A DNA stretch of 64,000 nt. Origin: Microbacterium maritypicum. Lineage in GTDB: Bacteria; Actinomycetota; Actinomycetes; Actinomycetales; Microbacteriaceae. The notes beneath the pieces were generated by a model. It ran no database searches. It worked only from the letters and a program-made list of their open reading frames with translations, and had not been told where the DNA came from. A program made the position numbers and the translations under genes. Location of the stretch: assembly GCF_008868125.1 (NCBI RefSeq), contig NZ_WAAQ01000001.1, forward strand, positions 1,178,001-1,242,000. Direction: 5' to 3'. Shown here in pieces: positions 53,221 to 62,353 of the stretch (the stretch's first letter is position 1; every line of letters begins with the position of its first letter).

Positions 53221-54213
53221 GTGGATGCCGATGCGCTGACCGATGCACGCCGCGCCGAATGGGAGCGACTGGACGAACTCAGTCGCGCCCGACTCGACGG
53301 CGACGGGGTGGACGAGCTCATCGTGCGATACCGCGCCGCCTCCGCCGATCTGGCCGAGCTGAAGACATCCGTCGGCGACTCGCCCCAGGGCGCGTATCTG
53401 TCCACCATCCTCGTTCGCGCCCGGCTGCGCCTCACCGGCGCGTCCGACAGCATCCTCACGCAGACGGGACGATTCTTCCACCTGCAGCTTCCTGCTGCGC
53501 TGTACCGCCTGCGCTGGACGACGCTGGTGATCGCGATCTCGTTCATCGCGGTCGCCGTCGGTACCGCAGCCTGGATCGCGAGCGATCCGGCGCTGGTGGC
53601 GACCCTGGGCTCCCCGGCGGCCCTCGAGCAGTACGCGGACGAGAGCTTCACGGGCTACTACACCGAGAACCCGGCCGCTGCCTTCATGGGGATGGTCTGG
53701 ACGAACAACGCCTGGATCGCCATGCAGTGCGTGCTCTTCGGCGTCACCGGGATCTGGCCGGTCTACGTGCTCGTGCAGAACGCGATGGGACTCGGCACCA
53801 CCGGGGCCGTGATGGCCGTCCACGACAAGGCCGACCTCATGGTCCTGTACATCCTCCCGCACGGAATGCTCGAGATGACGTGCATCTTCGTGGCGGCTGC
53901 CGCCGGCTTGCATGTGTTCTGGGCCTGGGTCGCACCCGGCCACCGCACGCGAGGGGAAGCGCTCGCCGAGGAGGGGCGAGCGCTGGCGACCGTCGCGATG
54001 GGGCTGGTGTTCGCCCTCTTCCTCGCCGGTCTCGTCGAGGGCTTCGTGACCGGCTGGGCACTGCCGTGGCCGGTGAAGATCGGCATCGGCGCCGCCGCGC
54101 TCGCCGTGTTCCTCATCTACATGCTGGTGATCGGCGGGAGGGCGCATCGCCAGGGCGAGACCGGCGATCTCGTCGAATACGAAGCGGGCACCCCGCGCCT
54201 GGTCGTCGGCTGA
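53221..54213 (+). CDS. Stage II sporulation protein M-like (SpoIIM/DUF95) membrane protein
   Basis: This 330-residue protein has a charged N-terminal helical part (VDADALTDARRAEWERLDEL) and about six helices from residue 95 on. Blocks such as FTGYYTENPAAAFMGMVWTN and LYILPHGMLEMTCIFVAA are typical of the SpoIIM family. The name comes from Bacillus; here it is a general membrane protein often next to RDD genes and the MoxR/DUF58 operon, with no sporulation implied. GTG 53221 is chosen because a -10 lies exactly 7 nt upstream; ATG 53203 would place the -10 inside the coding region. Confidence 0.85.
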   Translation: MDADALTDARRAEWERLDELSRARLDGDGVDELIVRYRAASADLAELKTSVGDSPQGAYLSTILVRARLRLTGASDSILTQTGRFFHLQLPAALYRLRWTTLVIAISFIAVAVGTAAWIASDPALVATLGSPAALEQYADESFTGYYTENPAAAFMGMVWTNNAWIAMQCVLFGVTGIWPVYVLVQNAMGLGTTGAVMAVHDKADLMVLYILPHGMLEMTCIFVAAAAGLHVFWAWVAPGHRTRGEALAEEGRALATVAMGLVFALFLAGLVEGFVTGWALPWPVKIGIGAAALAVFLIYMLVIGGRAHRQGETGDLVEYEAGTPRLVVG

Positions 54214-54271
54214 CTTCCGGCACCGGGTGAGGCCGCCCCGGGGCTCGGGCTCGGTCTCGATCGGTTCGGCG

Positions 54272-55579
54272 TCAGAGACGACCCGCCGCCTTCAGCTCGA
54301 GGTAGCGATCGGCGATCCTCGGGGGAAGCTCCTCCGGGTCGGCGGCGATCGCCTCCCCGCCGGCTCTGCGGATCGCGTCCGCGACGTTCTCCGCGTCGCG
54401 GAGGGAGCGTTCGGCGGCCGCTGCCAGGTACACCTCTTCCCGGGAGTCGCGACGGCGCGCGAGCGCGGAGATCCCGTCGTCGGTCACGGATCCGACGAGC
54501 ACGGTCGTCGCACGAGACGCGTTCGGGAAGGCTCCGAGGAACCCACGGGCCGACTCGGCGGCATCCTGCGCCGTCAGTGCCACGATCAGCGAGGGACGCG
54601 TGGTGAGCGTGCGCACGGCGGCGAAAGCCCCATGCCAGTCCGTATCGACCAGTCGAGCGTGCACGGGAGCCATGGCGTCGGTCAGCGCCGGGAGGAGAGC
54701 AGCGCCATCGACGCCCGTGACACGACCGCGCACCACCCTGTCGTACATGAGCAGGTGCACGTGGTCGCCCGCGCGCGAAGCGAGCGCGGCCAGCAGCAGG
54801 GCCGCCTCGAGTGAGGCGTCCACGCGCGTGCCGTCGCCGACACGCGCCGCCGCGGTGCGCCCCGTATCGATGATGATCACCACATGGCGGTCGCGTTCCG
54901 GTCGCCAGGTGCGCAGCATGGTCGTTCCCGCCCTGGCGGTCGCCCGCCAGTCGATCGAGCGCACGTCGTCGCCGCGGACATACTCGCGCAGCGAATCGAA
55001 CTCGGTGCCCTGGCCGCGCACCTGGATGCTGGTGTTGCCATCCAGTTCACGCAGCCGCGCGAGGCGGGACGGAAGGTGCTTGCGCGAGGAGAACGCGGGA
55101 AGCACGCGGATCGAACCACGAACCGAATGACGTGCCTGCCGGCCCGCGATGCCGAGAGGGCCGCGCGATCGGATCATCACGAACTCGCTGACCAGCTCTC
55201 CGCGGCGGCGCGGAAGCAGCGGAATCGCGACACGGCCGCGTTCGCCCGGGGGCAGGAGCAGACGCTGTCGCTCCGTCGGCGCGCCCGCCGTCGGCTGCCA
55301 GGCGTCACGGATCACCGCGTTCAGAATCTTCGTACCGTGGTTGTGCACGGCCACGCTGACGGGGACGGGCTCTCCGATGCGCACCCGTCGGGGGAGTCTG
55401 CGGCTCACCGTGACCGAGCGAGGACTCGCGGCGAGGGCGACGTCGGTGGCGACGAGCAGCAGGCACAGACCGATCCACGCACCGAGAACCGCGTACGCCG
55501 GGTAGCCCGCGAGTCCGGCGATGACGAGCGGGATGAGGCCCACGGCGAGGGCGACGGCGAGGCGGCCGGTGACGAACAC
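54272..55579 (-). CDS. DUF58 family protein with a von Willebrand A-like domain
   Basis: This 435-residue protein has two N-terminal helices (residues about 5-50). A beta-rich outside segment follows (TVSRRLPRRVRIGEPVPVSV). The DUF58 signature is EFDSLREYVRGDDVRSIDWR and the vWA-like domain begins VVIIIDTGRTAA. DUF58 proteins are partners of MoxR AAA ATPases, encoded directly upstream; the pair may mature or assemble envelope complexes. It is the last gene of a five-gene leftward operon and follows the MoxR stop codon directly. Confidence 0.88.
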   Translation of the reverse strand: MFVTGRLAVALAVGLIPLVIAGLAGYPAYAVLGAWIGLCLLLVATDVALAASPRSVTVSRRLPRRVRIGEPVPVSVAVHNHGTKILNAVIRDAWQPTAGAPTERQRLLLPPGERGRVAIPLLPRRRGELVSEFVMIRSRGPLGIAGRQARHSVRGSIRVLPAFSSRKHLPSRLARLRELDGNTSIQVRGQGTEFDSLREYVRGDDVRSIDWRATARAGTTMLRTWRPERDRHVVIIIDTGRTAAARVGDGTRVDASLEAALLLAALASRAGDHVHLLMYDRVVRGRVTGVDGAALLPALTDAMAPVHARLVDTDWHGAFAAVRTLTTRPSLIVALTAQDAAESARGFLGAFPNASRATTVLVGSVTDDGISALARRRDSREEVYLAAAAERSLRDAENVADAIRRAGGEAIAADPEELPPRIADRYLELKAAGRL

Positions 55580-56551
55580 CTAGATCGGCACCCTGGTCTG
55601 CTGCACCACGGAGGTGAGCACCGCATCGGCGGACACGCCCTCCATCTGGGCATCGGGTCGCAGCTGGAGGCGGTGACGCCACACCGGCACCAGCATCGTC
55701 TGCACGTGGTCGGGGGTGACCGCGGAAGAGGCGTTCAGCCAGGCCCACGCCTTCGCCGCGGCGAGCAGACCGGTCGAGGCGCGCGGGCTGGCTCCCAGCT
55801 CGACGGACGGCGACTGGCGGGTCGCACGTGCGAGGTCGACGACGTATCCGAGCACGTCGTCGGTGACCTCGACCGCTGCGGCTGCCTGCTGCGCCGCCCT
55901 GATCTCCTCGGCGGTGACGACGGCCTCGACGCCGGTGAGCTCGCGAGGGGAGAAGCCCTCGGCGTGTCGGCGCAGCACCGACACCTCCGCGTCGCGCTCC
56001 GGCATGCCGACGACGAGCTTCATCAGGAAGCGGTCCAGCTGCGCCTCGGGCAGCGAATACGTGCCTTCGTGCTCGATGGGGTTCTGCGTCGCGGCGACGA
56101 GGAACGGGTCGGGCAGGGGACGGCTGACGCCGTCCGCCGACACCTGGCGCTCCTCCATAGCCTCCAGGAGTGCCGCCTGGGTCTTCGGCGGCGTGCGGTT
56201 GATCTCGTCGGCGAGCAGGATGTTCGTGAACACCGGACCCGCGCGGAAATCGAACTCGCCGGTGCGTGCGTCGTACACGAGCGAACCGGTGACGTCGCCG
56301 GGCATCAGGTCGGGAGTGAACTGGACGCGTTTGGTGTCGAGCCCGAGTGCCCTGGCGAACGAGCGGACGACCAGGGTCTTCGCGACACCGGGGACTCCCT
56401 CCAGGAGCACGTGGCCCCTGGCGAGGAGGGACACGAGGAGTCCGGTGACGGTGCCGGCCTGGCCCACCACCGCCTTGTCGACCTCGGTGCGCACCCGGTG
56501 CATGGCCTGACGCAGCGCGGCGTCGTCGATGGGATGGTTCTCAACGGTCAC
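55580..56551 (-). CDS. MoxR family AAA+ ATPase
   Basis: This 323-residue AAA+ protein has Walker A GVPGVAKT, Walker B ILLADEINRTPPKTQAALLE, sensor 1 in LVAATQNPIEHEGTY and the MoxR segment LPEAQLDRFLMKLVVGMP. The start overlaps the upstream DUF4350 gene stop by 4 bp. MoxR ATPases act as chaperones that activate or insert partners containing vWA domains, here the DUF58 protein. The operon arrangement DUF4129-DUF4350-MoxR-DUF58 is common in actinobacteria. Confidence 0.93.
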   Translation of the reverse strand: MTVENHPIDDAALRQAMHRVRTEVDKAVVGQAGTVTGLLVSLLARGHVLLEGVPGVAKTLVVRSFARALGLDTKRVQFTPDLMPGDVTGSLVYDARTGEFDFRAGPVFTNILLADEINRTPPKTQAALLEAMEERQVSADGVSRPLPDPFLVAATQNPIEHEGTYSLPEAQLDRFLMKLVVGMPERDAEVSVLRRHAEGFSPRELTGVEAVVTAEEIRAAQQAAAAVEVTDDVLGYVVDLARATRQSPSVELGASPRASTGLLAAAKAWAWLNASSAVTPDHVQTMLVPVWRHRLQLRPDAQMEGVSADAVLTSVVQQTRVPI

Positions 56552-57798
56552 GTGTTTCCCTCTGATTCTCGGGGATGGGTGGTCGGATCTGATCGGTCGG
56601 CGTGGGTGCTGTCGTCCACGGCGGTCTCGAGCTGGTCGAGGCGTCTGGCGAGGTCGACCAGGCCTGCGTCGTCGTCGGGGAGCGGCCCGGCCAGCAGGGT
56701 CTGCAGTGTGCCGCGCGGGATGCGCAGTCGGTCCGAGGCCGCATCAGCGACCTCGTCGGCGCCGGCGTGGACGGCGAGACCTAGTCGTCGGGCGAGCCGG
56801 CGCTGCGTCCCCTCGCGGAGAGCCTGCGCGGCGTGCGCCGCATCCGCAGCTCTCGCCGTGAGACGTGCACGTCCGTGCATGGTCTCGGATGCGCGCACGG
56901 TGACCGGAAGCGTCTCGGTGACGAGGGGGCCGAACCGCTGGCCGCGCCAGATGGCAGCGGCTATCCCTGCGGCGATCAGCAGCAGGATCGCAGGAGTGAC
57001 CCAGGTCGGTGTGAGGCTGCCGAGCGTGTCGATCGGCTCGGCTTCGATATCGGAGTCCGCGAAGCTCGGGACGTACCAGACGATGCGGTCGGTCTGGCCC
57101 AGCAGGGCGAGGCCGAGGGCGGCGTTGCCGTTCTCGGCGAGAGTCGCGTTGCTGAAGAGCCTCGTGCCCTCCACGACGACACGTTGCGGACGGGTGCGGC
57201 GGTCCACGAGCACGGCCGCACCGTCGGCGTCTCCGAAGCAGGCCTGCACGCCGTCCGCGGGAGTAAACAGGCGGTCGGCGCGGATCGTCCCCACCTCGGC
57301 GAACTCGGCGACGTCGCAGTCCGCCGTCGCTGCCGACAGCGTTCCCGTGGCGTTGTCGCCGATGCCGAGCTCGCTCAGCAGGTGTGTGCTGGTGGAGAGG
57401 AAAACGACGCGCTCCGCGGGCTCGGTGAGCGTCTGCAGGGCCTCGTCGGTGAGCGTGTACGGGTTGGACATCACGAGCGTCGTGCTCTCGTCGATCGCCG
57501 CGCGCGCCTGGGATCGAGACCGGTGCACCTCGATGTCGACCCCCTGGTCGCGCAGGATCTCGGCGAGCGCGAGCGCGCCGGCGTCATCGCGTGCCTCCGG
57601 ATCGAGCGCTCCTCGTGCTCCGGGTGCGGTCGCGGCGACACGAAGACCGACCAGCGCGACGATCAGCACGAGGGCGGCGACGATCGTCCACCCGATGATC
57701 GTCTTCGCCCGACTCGGGCGGTGCTCCGCGGTGGAGGGATCACCCGGGGACGATGCGGCAGTGGGGGAGACCGTGGGCTCGTGATCGATCACACTCAT
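56548..57798 (-). CDS. DUF4350 domain-containing membrane protein
   Basis: This 416-residue protein has one N-terminal helix (about 35-52), an outside or cytosolic alpha/beta domain of the DUF4350 type (LDPEARDDAGALALAEILRD, TTLVMSNPYTLTDEALQTLT), a second helix near 290-310 and a charged C-terminal tail with helices. It overlaps the DUF4129 gene upstream and MoxR downstream by 4 bp each. The DUF4350 fold resembles the glutamine amidotransferase-like superfamily but lacks a known activity. Confidence 0.85.
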   Translation of the reverse strand: MSVIDHEPTVSPTAASSPGDPSTAEHRPSRAKTIIGWTIVAALVLIVALVGLRVAATAPGARGALDPEARDDAGALALAEILRDQGVDIEVHRSRSQARAAIDESTTLVMSNPYTLTDEALQTLTEPAERVVFLSTSTHLLSELGIGDNATGTLSAATADCDVAEFAEVGTIRADRLFTPADGVQACFGDADGAAVLVDRRTRPQRVVVEGTRLFSNATLAENGNAALGLALLGQTDRIVWYVPSFADSDIEAEPIDTLGSLTPTWVTPAILLLIAAGIAAAIWRGQRFGPLVTETLPVTVRASETMHGRARLTARAADAAHAAQALREGTQRRLARRLGLAVHAGADEVADAASDRLRIPRGTLQTLLAGPLPDDDAGLVDLARRLDQLETAVDDSTHADRSDPTTHPRESEGNT

Positions 57799-58436
57799 GC
57801 CGGCACTCCTTCGGGGCGGCGCGCGCGGATCCGGTCATCGGTGTCGACGAGGTCGCGATACGTCTCCGGCGTCGCGGAGTGCCCGAGGTAGCGGACGTCG
57901 TCGAACGAGACGGCCGCTCGACGCATCGCGCCGGCCTCGTCGGCGAACACCGTGCTCGCCTCGCGGGCGATCGACTGGGCCGTCGCGCCGGGGGCCGGAT
58001 CGATCAGGTCGCGCTCGCGCAGGCTGCGCGCGATGGCCCGGTAGCGGAGGATGGTCGCTGCGTCCCAGTCGCGTTCGCGCGCGGCCCGGTCGGCGTCCGA
58101 CCTCAACTGTGCGGCGCTGCGATCGTCGGCTGCTCCGAGGAGGTCGCCGGTCGGGCGCCTGACCGCGCGGGAGCTGCGCGGTCTTCCCCAGATGATGAGA
58201 GCGGCGATCAGTGCGGCCGCGATGATGACGGTGACGATGATGAGCGCGGACGGCCCCACGTTCGCGCCGTTGCCCGAGCTGAAGAGGTCAGCCAGGAATC
58301 GGCCGATGTCACGGGCGAGGAGATCGAACCACGTGGGCTTCGCGTCGGCGTAGCGGGGATTCGAGAGCTCTTCCTCCGCCCAGCGTCGTGCGTCGTCCCC
58401 ATCGGGGACGAAGAGGTCGTCGAACCGTCGGATCAT
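57795..58436 (-). CDS. DUF4129 domain-containing membrane protein
   Basis: This 213-residue protein has a short N-terminal part, one helix (about 62-82, ALIIVTVIIAAALIAALIIW) and a helical C-terminal DUF4129 domain with DWDAATILRYRAIARSLRER and APGATAQSIAREA. The ATG 58436 overlaps the upstream stop by 4 bp; a start ten codons earlier would lie inside the previous gene. DUF4129 sometimes forms the C-terminus of transglutaminase-like membrane proteins; here it is a separate gene of the MoxR operon. Confidence 0.83.
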   Translation of the reverse strand: MIRRFDDLFVPDGDDARRWAEEELSNPRYADAKPTWFDLLARDIGRFLADLFSSGNGANVGPSALIIVTVIIAAALIAALIIWGRPRSSRAVRRPTGDLLGAADDRSAAQLRSDADRAARERDWDAATILRYRAIARSLRERDLIDPAPGATAQSIAREASTVFADEAGAMRRAAVSFDDVRYLGHSATPETYRDLVDTDDRIRARRPEGVPA

Positions 58437-59887
58437 GCGGCGCCGTCGGCCCCTGGCGCTGTCCAACCGCCGTCAGTGGGAGCGTCTCCGGCGGCAGGGC
58501 TGCTGGGCGTCGGGGACGCGCTGGTCCGGACGGGAGGCGCGGGAGGCGCAGGTGGCGGCGGTGCGGGGAAGGCGACGGAGGGCGTCGAGGCCGCTGCTCC
58601 GTTCTGCGTCTGCACAGGAGGCTGCGCAGGAGGCTGTGCAGGTGAGCCCGGTGCGTACGAGTACGGCGTGCCCGCGTACGGCTGTGCCGGAGAGTACTGC
58701 GGTGCGAACGACGGCGCAGCCCCCGGCTGCGTGACCGTTTGCTGTGCGCCGTACTGCGCGTACGCATACCCCTGCGACATCATGACGTGCTCCGGCACCT
58801 GGCGGGGCGGCGGCGCCGAGGTGACAGCGCGCGTCGGGTCGACGCGGAAGGGGTCGTCCTGCTGCTCATCGGTCCAGCCGAGGTCGCGGCGCTCGACATA
58901 CGCGATCAGGGTCTGATCCAGCCCCTCGTAGCGCATCCGGCAGTCGAGGTAGACGAGTGCGGAACCGGTGCTCTGCACCACGAGCGTGATCGCCTGGATG
59001 ACCAGGAGCAGGATCTGCGGGGCGATGAGCGTCACGATGAAGGCGATGACAGCGCTGGGGTCCTCGGCGCCCGTGGGTGCGACCACGGAGCCGAGAAGGG
59101 AACCGAGCAGTGTGACGGGCACGCTGACGACCTGCGCCGCGATGCCCATGATCGCGCTGATGAGGAAGGTCACCCCGAACGCGACCCAGAAGCGCCCGCG
59201 GGTGAGTCGCCAGGATCGCACGAAGGCGTCACGGAAACGCGCACGCTCGAGGACCAGGATCGAGGGCACCAGCAGCAGCTTCGTGGTGAGCCACACCGCG
59301 AGCGGGATGCAGGCGAGGACGATGACGATCACCACGAGGACGACGACGCTGACCATCTCGACGCTGCCGCCAAGACCCCCGGCGATGAAGGCGGCGATGA
59401 TCACCGCGGCGATGATGAAGATGCCGAACACGGCAGCCACCGAGAGGGAGGCGAACCCGGCGAGTCGCCAGAACGCGGGGGCCATCCGGCGCCAGAGCAT
59501 GCGCAGCGTCGCCTTCACCCCGATCGCGGCGTACCCGATCTCCGCGGCGACGACGCCCTGCATCATCGCCGTGAAGGCGATCGAGGCCAGTCCCACGGCG
59601 AGTCCGGCGATCAGGTTCACCGCGATGGTGCCGGCCATCACCGCTTCGAAATCCGGAGAGGAAGGCGAGACCGTCTCCAGGCGGCTGAAAGTGGTGAAGA
59701 GGACGACGCCCATGACCACGGCGGTGACGACGACCACGACGAGCTGGATCACGACGGCGAAGCCGAAGAGCACCTTGGGGTTGTGCCGCAGCGCCGCGAA
59801 GGCCTTGCCCAGCAGCATCCCGAACGACAGTGGATGAAGGGGAATGATGCCCTTCTTCGGGGCAGGCGTCCACGTCTGGCCGGTCAC
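58433..59887 (-). CDS. Polytopic membrane protein with a long Pro/Gln/Tyr-rich tail
   Basis: This 484-residue protein has about six helices between residues 20 and 330 (GFAVVIQLVVVVVTAVVMGV; a very Val/Ile-rich stretch near 165-200). It resembles actinobacterial proteins annotated as glycerophosphoryl diester phosphodiesterase membrane domain. The last about 130 residues are cytoplasmic, low in complexity and rich in Pro, Ala, Gln and Tyr (YAYAQYGAQQTVTQPG). Such tails can mediate protein contacts. GTG 59887 has GGAG 5 nt upstream; an ATG ten codons earlier is possible. It is the first gene of the MoxR operon and divergent from mtrA. Confidence 0.7.
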   Translation of the reverse strand: MTGQTWTPAPKKGIIPLHPLSFGMLLGKAFAALRHNPKVLFGFAVVIQLVVVVVTAVVMGVVLFTTFSRLETVSPSSPDFEAVMAGTIAVNLIAGLAVGLASIAFTAMMQGVVAAEIGYAAIGVKATLRMLWRRMAPAFWRLAGFASLSVAAVFGIFIIAAVIIAAFIAGGLGGSVEMVSVVVLVVIVIVLACIPLAVWLTTKLLLVPSILVLERARFRDAFVRSWRLTRGRFWVAFGVTFLISAIMGIAAQVVSVPVTLLGSLLGSVVAPTGAEDPSAVIAFIVTLIAPQILLLVIQAITLVVQSTGSALVYLDCRMRYEGLDQTLIAYVERRDLGWTDEQQDDPFRVDPTRAVTSAPPPRQVPEHVMMSQGYAYAQYGAQQTVTQPGAAPSFAPQYSPAQPYAGTPYSYAPGSPAQPPAQPPVQTQNGAAASTPSVAFPAPPPPAPPAPPVRTSASPTPSSPAAGDAPTDGGWTAPGADGAA

Positions 59888-59972
59888 AGGCACTCCCTCT
59901 CCATCGCGCGCTCCCATCGTGTCATATCCGATGCGTGGCGCGCAGACCTGGGGTCGGCGGGACTCGGTGCCA

Positions 59973-59978
59973 TAAGGT
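59973..59978 (+). promoter_or_regulatory. -10 element of mtrA (leaderless)
   Basis: TAAGGT ends 7 nt before ATG 59986. Confidence 0.65.
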
Positions 59979-59985
59979 AACTCTT

Positions 59986-60666
59986 ATGACCTCACGTATT
60001 CTCGTGGTCGACGACGACACCGCGCTCGCCGAGATGATCGGGATCGTGCTCCGCACCGAAGGCTTCGAGCCGGTGTTCTGCGCGGACGGTGCGCGCGCCG
60101 TCGACGAGTGGCGCACGCAGCGGCCCGACCTGGTGCTGCTCGATCTCATGCTCCCCGGTATGGACGGAATCGAGATCTGCACCCGCATCCGTGCCGAGTC
60201 CGGCGTGCCGATCATCATGCTCACCGCACGCAGCGACACCGCCGATGTGGTCCGCGGACTCGAGGTCGGCGCAGACGACTACATGGTCAAGCCCTTCAAC
60301 CCGAAGGAACTGGTGGCGCGCATCCGCACGCGGCTCCGGCCCACGCCGCAGGCCACGAGCGAGCAGCTCCGGGTCGGGGATCTCACCGTCGACGTCGACG
60401 CGCACGAGGTCCGTCGCGGCACCGCCCCGATCGCTCTCACGCCGCTGGAGTTCCAGCTTCTCGTCGCGCTCGCCTCGAAGCCTCAGCAGGTGTTCTCCCG
60501 GGAGATGCTGCTCGAGCAGGTCTGGGGCTATCACTACAAGGCCGACACCCGGCTGGTGAACGTGCACGTGCAGCGTCTGCGCGCGAAGGTCGAGCTCGAC
60601 CCCGACAACCCGAAGATCGTCATGACGGTGCGCGGCGTGGGCTACCGCGCCGGGAGCGTCGGCTAG
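59986..60666 (+). CDS. mtrA: Response regulator MtrA
   Basis: This 226-residue OmpR-family regulator has a receiver domain with the acidic pocket DDD (residues 9-11), phospho-acceptor Asp53 in LVLLDLMLPGMDG and the Lys of DYMVKPFNPKE. A winged-helix DNA-binding domain follows (LTPLEFQLLVALASKPQQVF; HVQRLRAKVELDPDNPKIVM). MtrA is the conserved actinobacterial regulator of cell wall and division genes; the downstream mtrB-lpqB pair confirms the identity. ATG 59986 gives the family N-terminus and fits the leaderless promoter. Confidence 0.96.
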   Translation: MTSRILVVDDDTALAEMIGIVLRTEGFEPVFCADGARAVDEWRTQRPDLVLLDLMLPGMDGIEICTRIRAESGVPIIMLTARSDTADVVRGLEVGADDYMVKPFNPKELVARIRTRLRPTPQATSEQLRVGDLTVDVDAHEVRRGTAPIALTPLEFQLLVALASKPQQVFSREMLLEQVWGYHYKADTRLVNVHVQRLRAKVELDPDNPKIVMTVRGVGYRAGSVG

Positions 60667-60673
60667 GAGCACG

Positions 60674-62353
60674 ATGGCCGCGACGACAGCGACCACCACG
60701 ACGGTCGCTGTCCTGCGCGACTGGCGAGGCTGGCCGACGATGCTCGCCATCCTCTGGCGACGCTCGCTCCGCTTCCGCACGCTCTCGATAACTCTGCTCG
60801 CCACCTCCCTGGCGATCTTCATCACGTGCGTGACGATGGCCCTGGTCATCCAGAACGATCTGTTCATCTCGCGCAAGGACGTCGCTCTCGAAGACTCCCG
60901 CCGCGCGGTCGATCAGGCGCAGGGGATCCTGGATGTGGCCGAGGTGGGAGACGACTCCGCTGCACTCACGGAACTGTGGAACAGTGTCCAGTCGAATCTC
61001 ACGCGCACATCGAGCACGGATCAGCTCGCCGGGTTCAAGATCGACAACGCGAAGGGCGTCCGCCTGAACGGCTTCGAGGCGGGGTTGAGTCGGAGCCTGC
61101 TGAGCCCCGAGCTCCAGGCCCGCGTCGTGGAGTTCGACGATCGCCAGGCCTGGCAGTCCGTGGCGCTGCCCGTCGCGGACGGGGGAGAGGTCCCCGGCAT
61201 CATCGTGGGCCAGCAGCTCCAGGTGCCCGAGGCGGGAGCGTTCGCGATCTACTTCGCCTACGACCTGGGCGATGCCGATCAGACCCTCGTCTTCGTGCAG
61301 CGCACGCTCTGGATCGCGGGGATCGGTCTGGTCGCGATCGTCGCCGCGATCTCGTGGATCGTCCTTCGCGCGGTCTCCACCCCGATCGTGCAGGCCGCAG
61401 AGACCAGCGCACGGCTCGCGGCAGGCGACCTCGGGGTGCGCCTCGAGGTGCACGGAGAGGACGAGTTGGCCACGCTCGGACGCTCCTTCAACGCGATGGC
61501 GGACAGCATCGAGTCGCAGATCAAGGAACTCGGCGAGCTGTCGATGGTGCAGCAGCGCTTCGTGTCGGATGTCTCGCACGAGTTGCGGACACCGCTGACC
61601 ACGATCCGCCTCGCTGCGGACATGCTCAACGACCAGCGCGAGGAGTTCGACCCCACCACCGCGCGGACGGCGGAGCTGCTGCACGCCCAGGTGCAGCGGT
61701 TCGAGACGCTGCTGTCGGATCTGCTGGAGATCAGCCGCTACGACGCGGGATCGGTGCAGCTCGAACTCGAGGCGACGAGCCTCACCCACCTGGCCGAGGA
61801 CATCATCGAGCAGATGCGCCCGCTCGCGGAGGGCCATGGCACCGAGCTGCGGCTCGTGGCGCCTGGCGGCTACTCACCCGTCGACATGGATCCGCGGCGC
61901 GTGCGCCGGGTGCTGCGCAATCTGATCGGCAACGCGATCGAGCACGGTGAGGGGCGCCCGGTCGTCGTCACGGTCGACAGCAACCAGCACGCCGTGGCGG
62001 CGGGGGTGCGAGATTTCGGCCTCGGGATGCAGCCCGCCGACGCGGAGCGGGTCTTCGACCGCTTCTGGCGCGCTGACCCTTCTCGTCAGCGCACGATCGG
62101 CGGCACGGGACTCGGGCTCTCCATCGCCCTGGGGGATGCGAGTCTGCACGGCGGCACGCTCGAGGTCTGGTCGGAGCTCGGTGTGGGAACGAACTTCGTG
62201 CTCACGATCCCCCGGCACGACGGGATCCTGGACGGTCCGAGCCCGATCTCCATCGAGCCGCAGGAGCCGTTCGCGGAGATCGGCGACGCGACGCAGCCGA
62301 TCTCGTTGACGGATGCGCCCGCGGGTCTGTTCGACGAGGAGGACCGGTCATGA
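60674..62353 (+). CDS. mtrB: Sensor histidine kinase MtrB
   Basis: This 559-residue membrane kinase has a first helix at about 38-60, an outside sensor region to about 205 and a second helix at about 210-235. A HAMP domain (about 236-290, VSTPIVQAAETSARLAAGDL) leads to the H-box FVSDVSHELRTPLTTIRLAA with His302, and then the ATPase domain with the N-box LRNLIGNAIEHG and GGTGLGLSIA. It phosphorylates MtrA. It starts 7 bp after mtrA and overlaps lpqB by 4 bp (ATGA). The short C-terminal tail after the kinase domain is acidic. Confidence 0.95.
   Translation: MAATTATTTTVAVLRDWRGWPTMLAILWRRSLRFRTLSITLLATSLAIFITCVTMALVIQNDLFISRKDVALEDSRRAVDQAQGILDVAEVGDDSAALTELWNSVQSNLTRTSSTDQLAGFKIDNAKGVRLNGFEAGLSRSLLSPELQARVVEFDDRQAWQSVALPVADGGEVPGIIVGQQLQVPEAGAFAIYFAYDLGDADQTLVFVQRTLWIAGIGLVAIVAAISWIVLRAVSTPIVQAAETSARLAAGDLGVRLEVHGEDELATLGRSFNAMADSIESQIKELGELSMVQQRFVSDVSHELRTPLTTIRLAADMLNDQREEFDPTTARTAELLHAQVQRFETLLSDLLEISRYDAGSVQLELEATSLTHLAEDIIEQMRPLAEGHGTELRLVAPGGYSPVDMDPRRVRRVLRNLIGNAIEHGEGRPVVVTVDSNQHAVAAGVRDFGLGMQPADAERVFDRFWRADPSRQRTIGGTGLGLSIALGDASLHGGTLEVWSELGVGTNFVLTIPRHDGILDGPSPISIEPQEPFAEIGDATQPISLTDAPAGLFDEEDRS

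Noticed and set aside
53221..54213. Evidence of sporulation from the SpoIIM-like gene
   Set aside because: The family is widespread in non-sporulating actinobacteria and no other sporulation gene is present.
54884..57784. 966-codon open frame on the plus strand across the DUF58-MoxR-DUF4350 genes
   Set aside because: It is antisense to three well-supported overlapping genes and has no recognisable domain.
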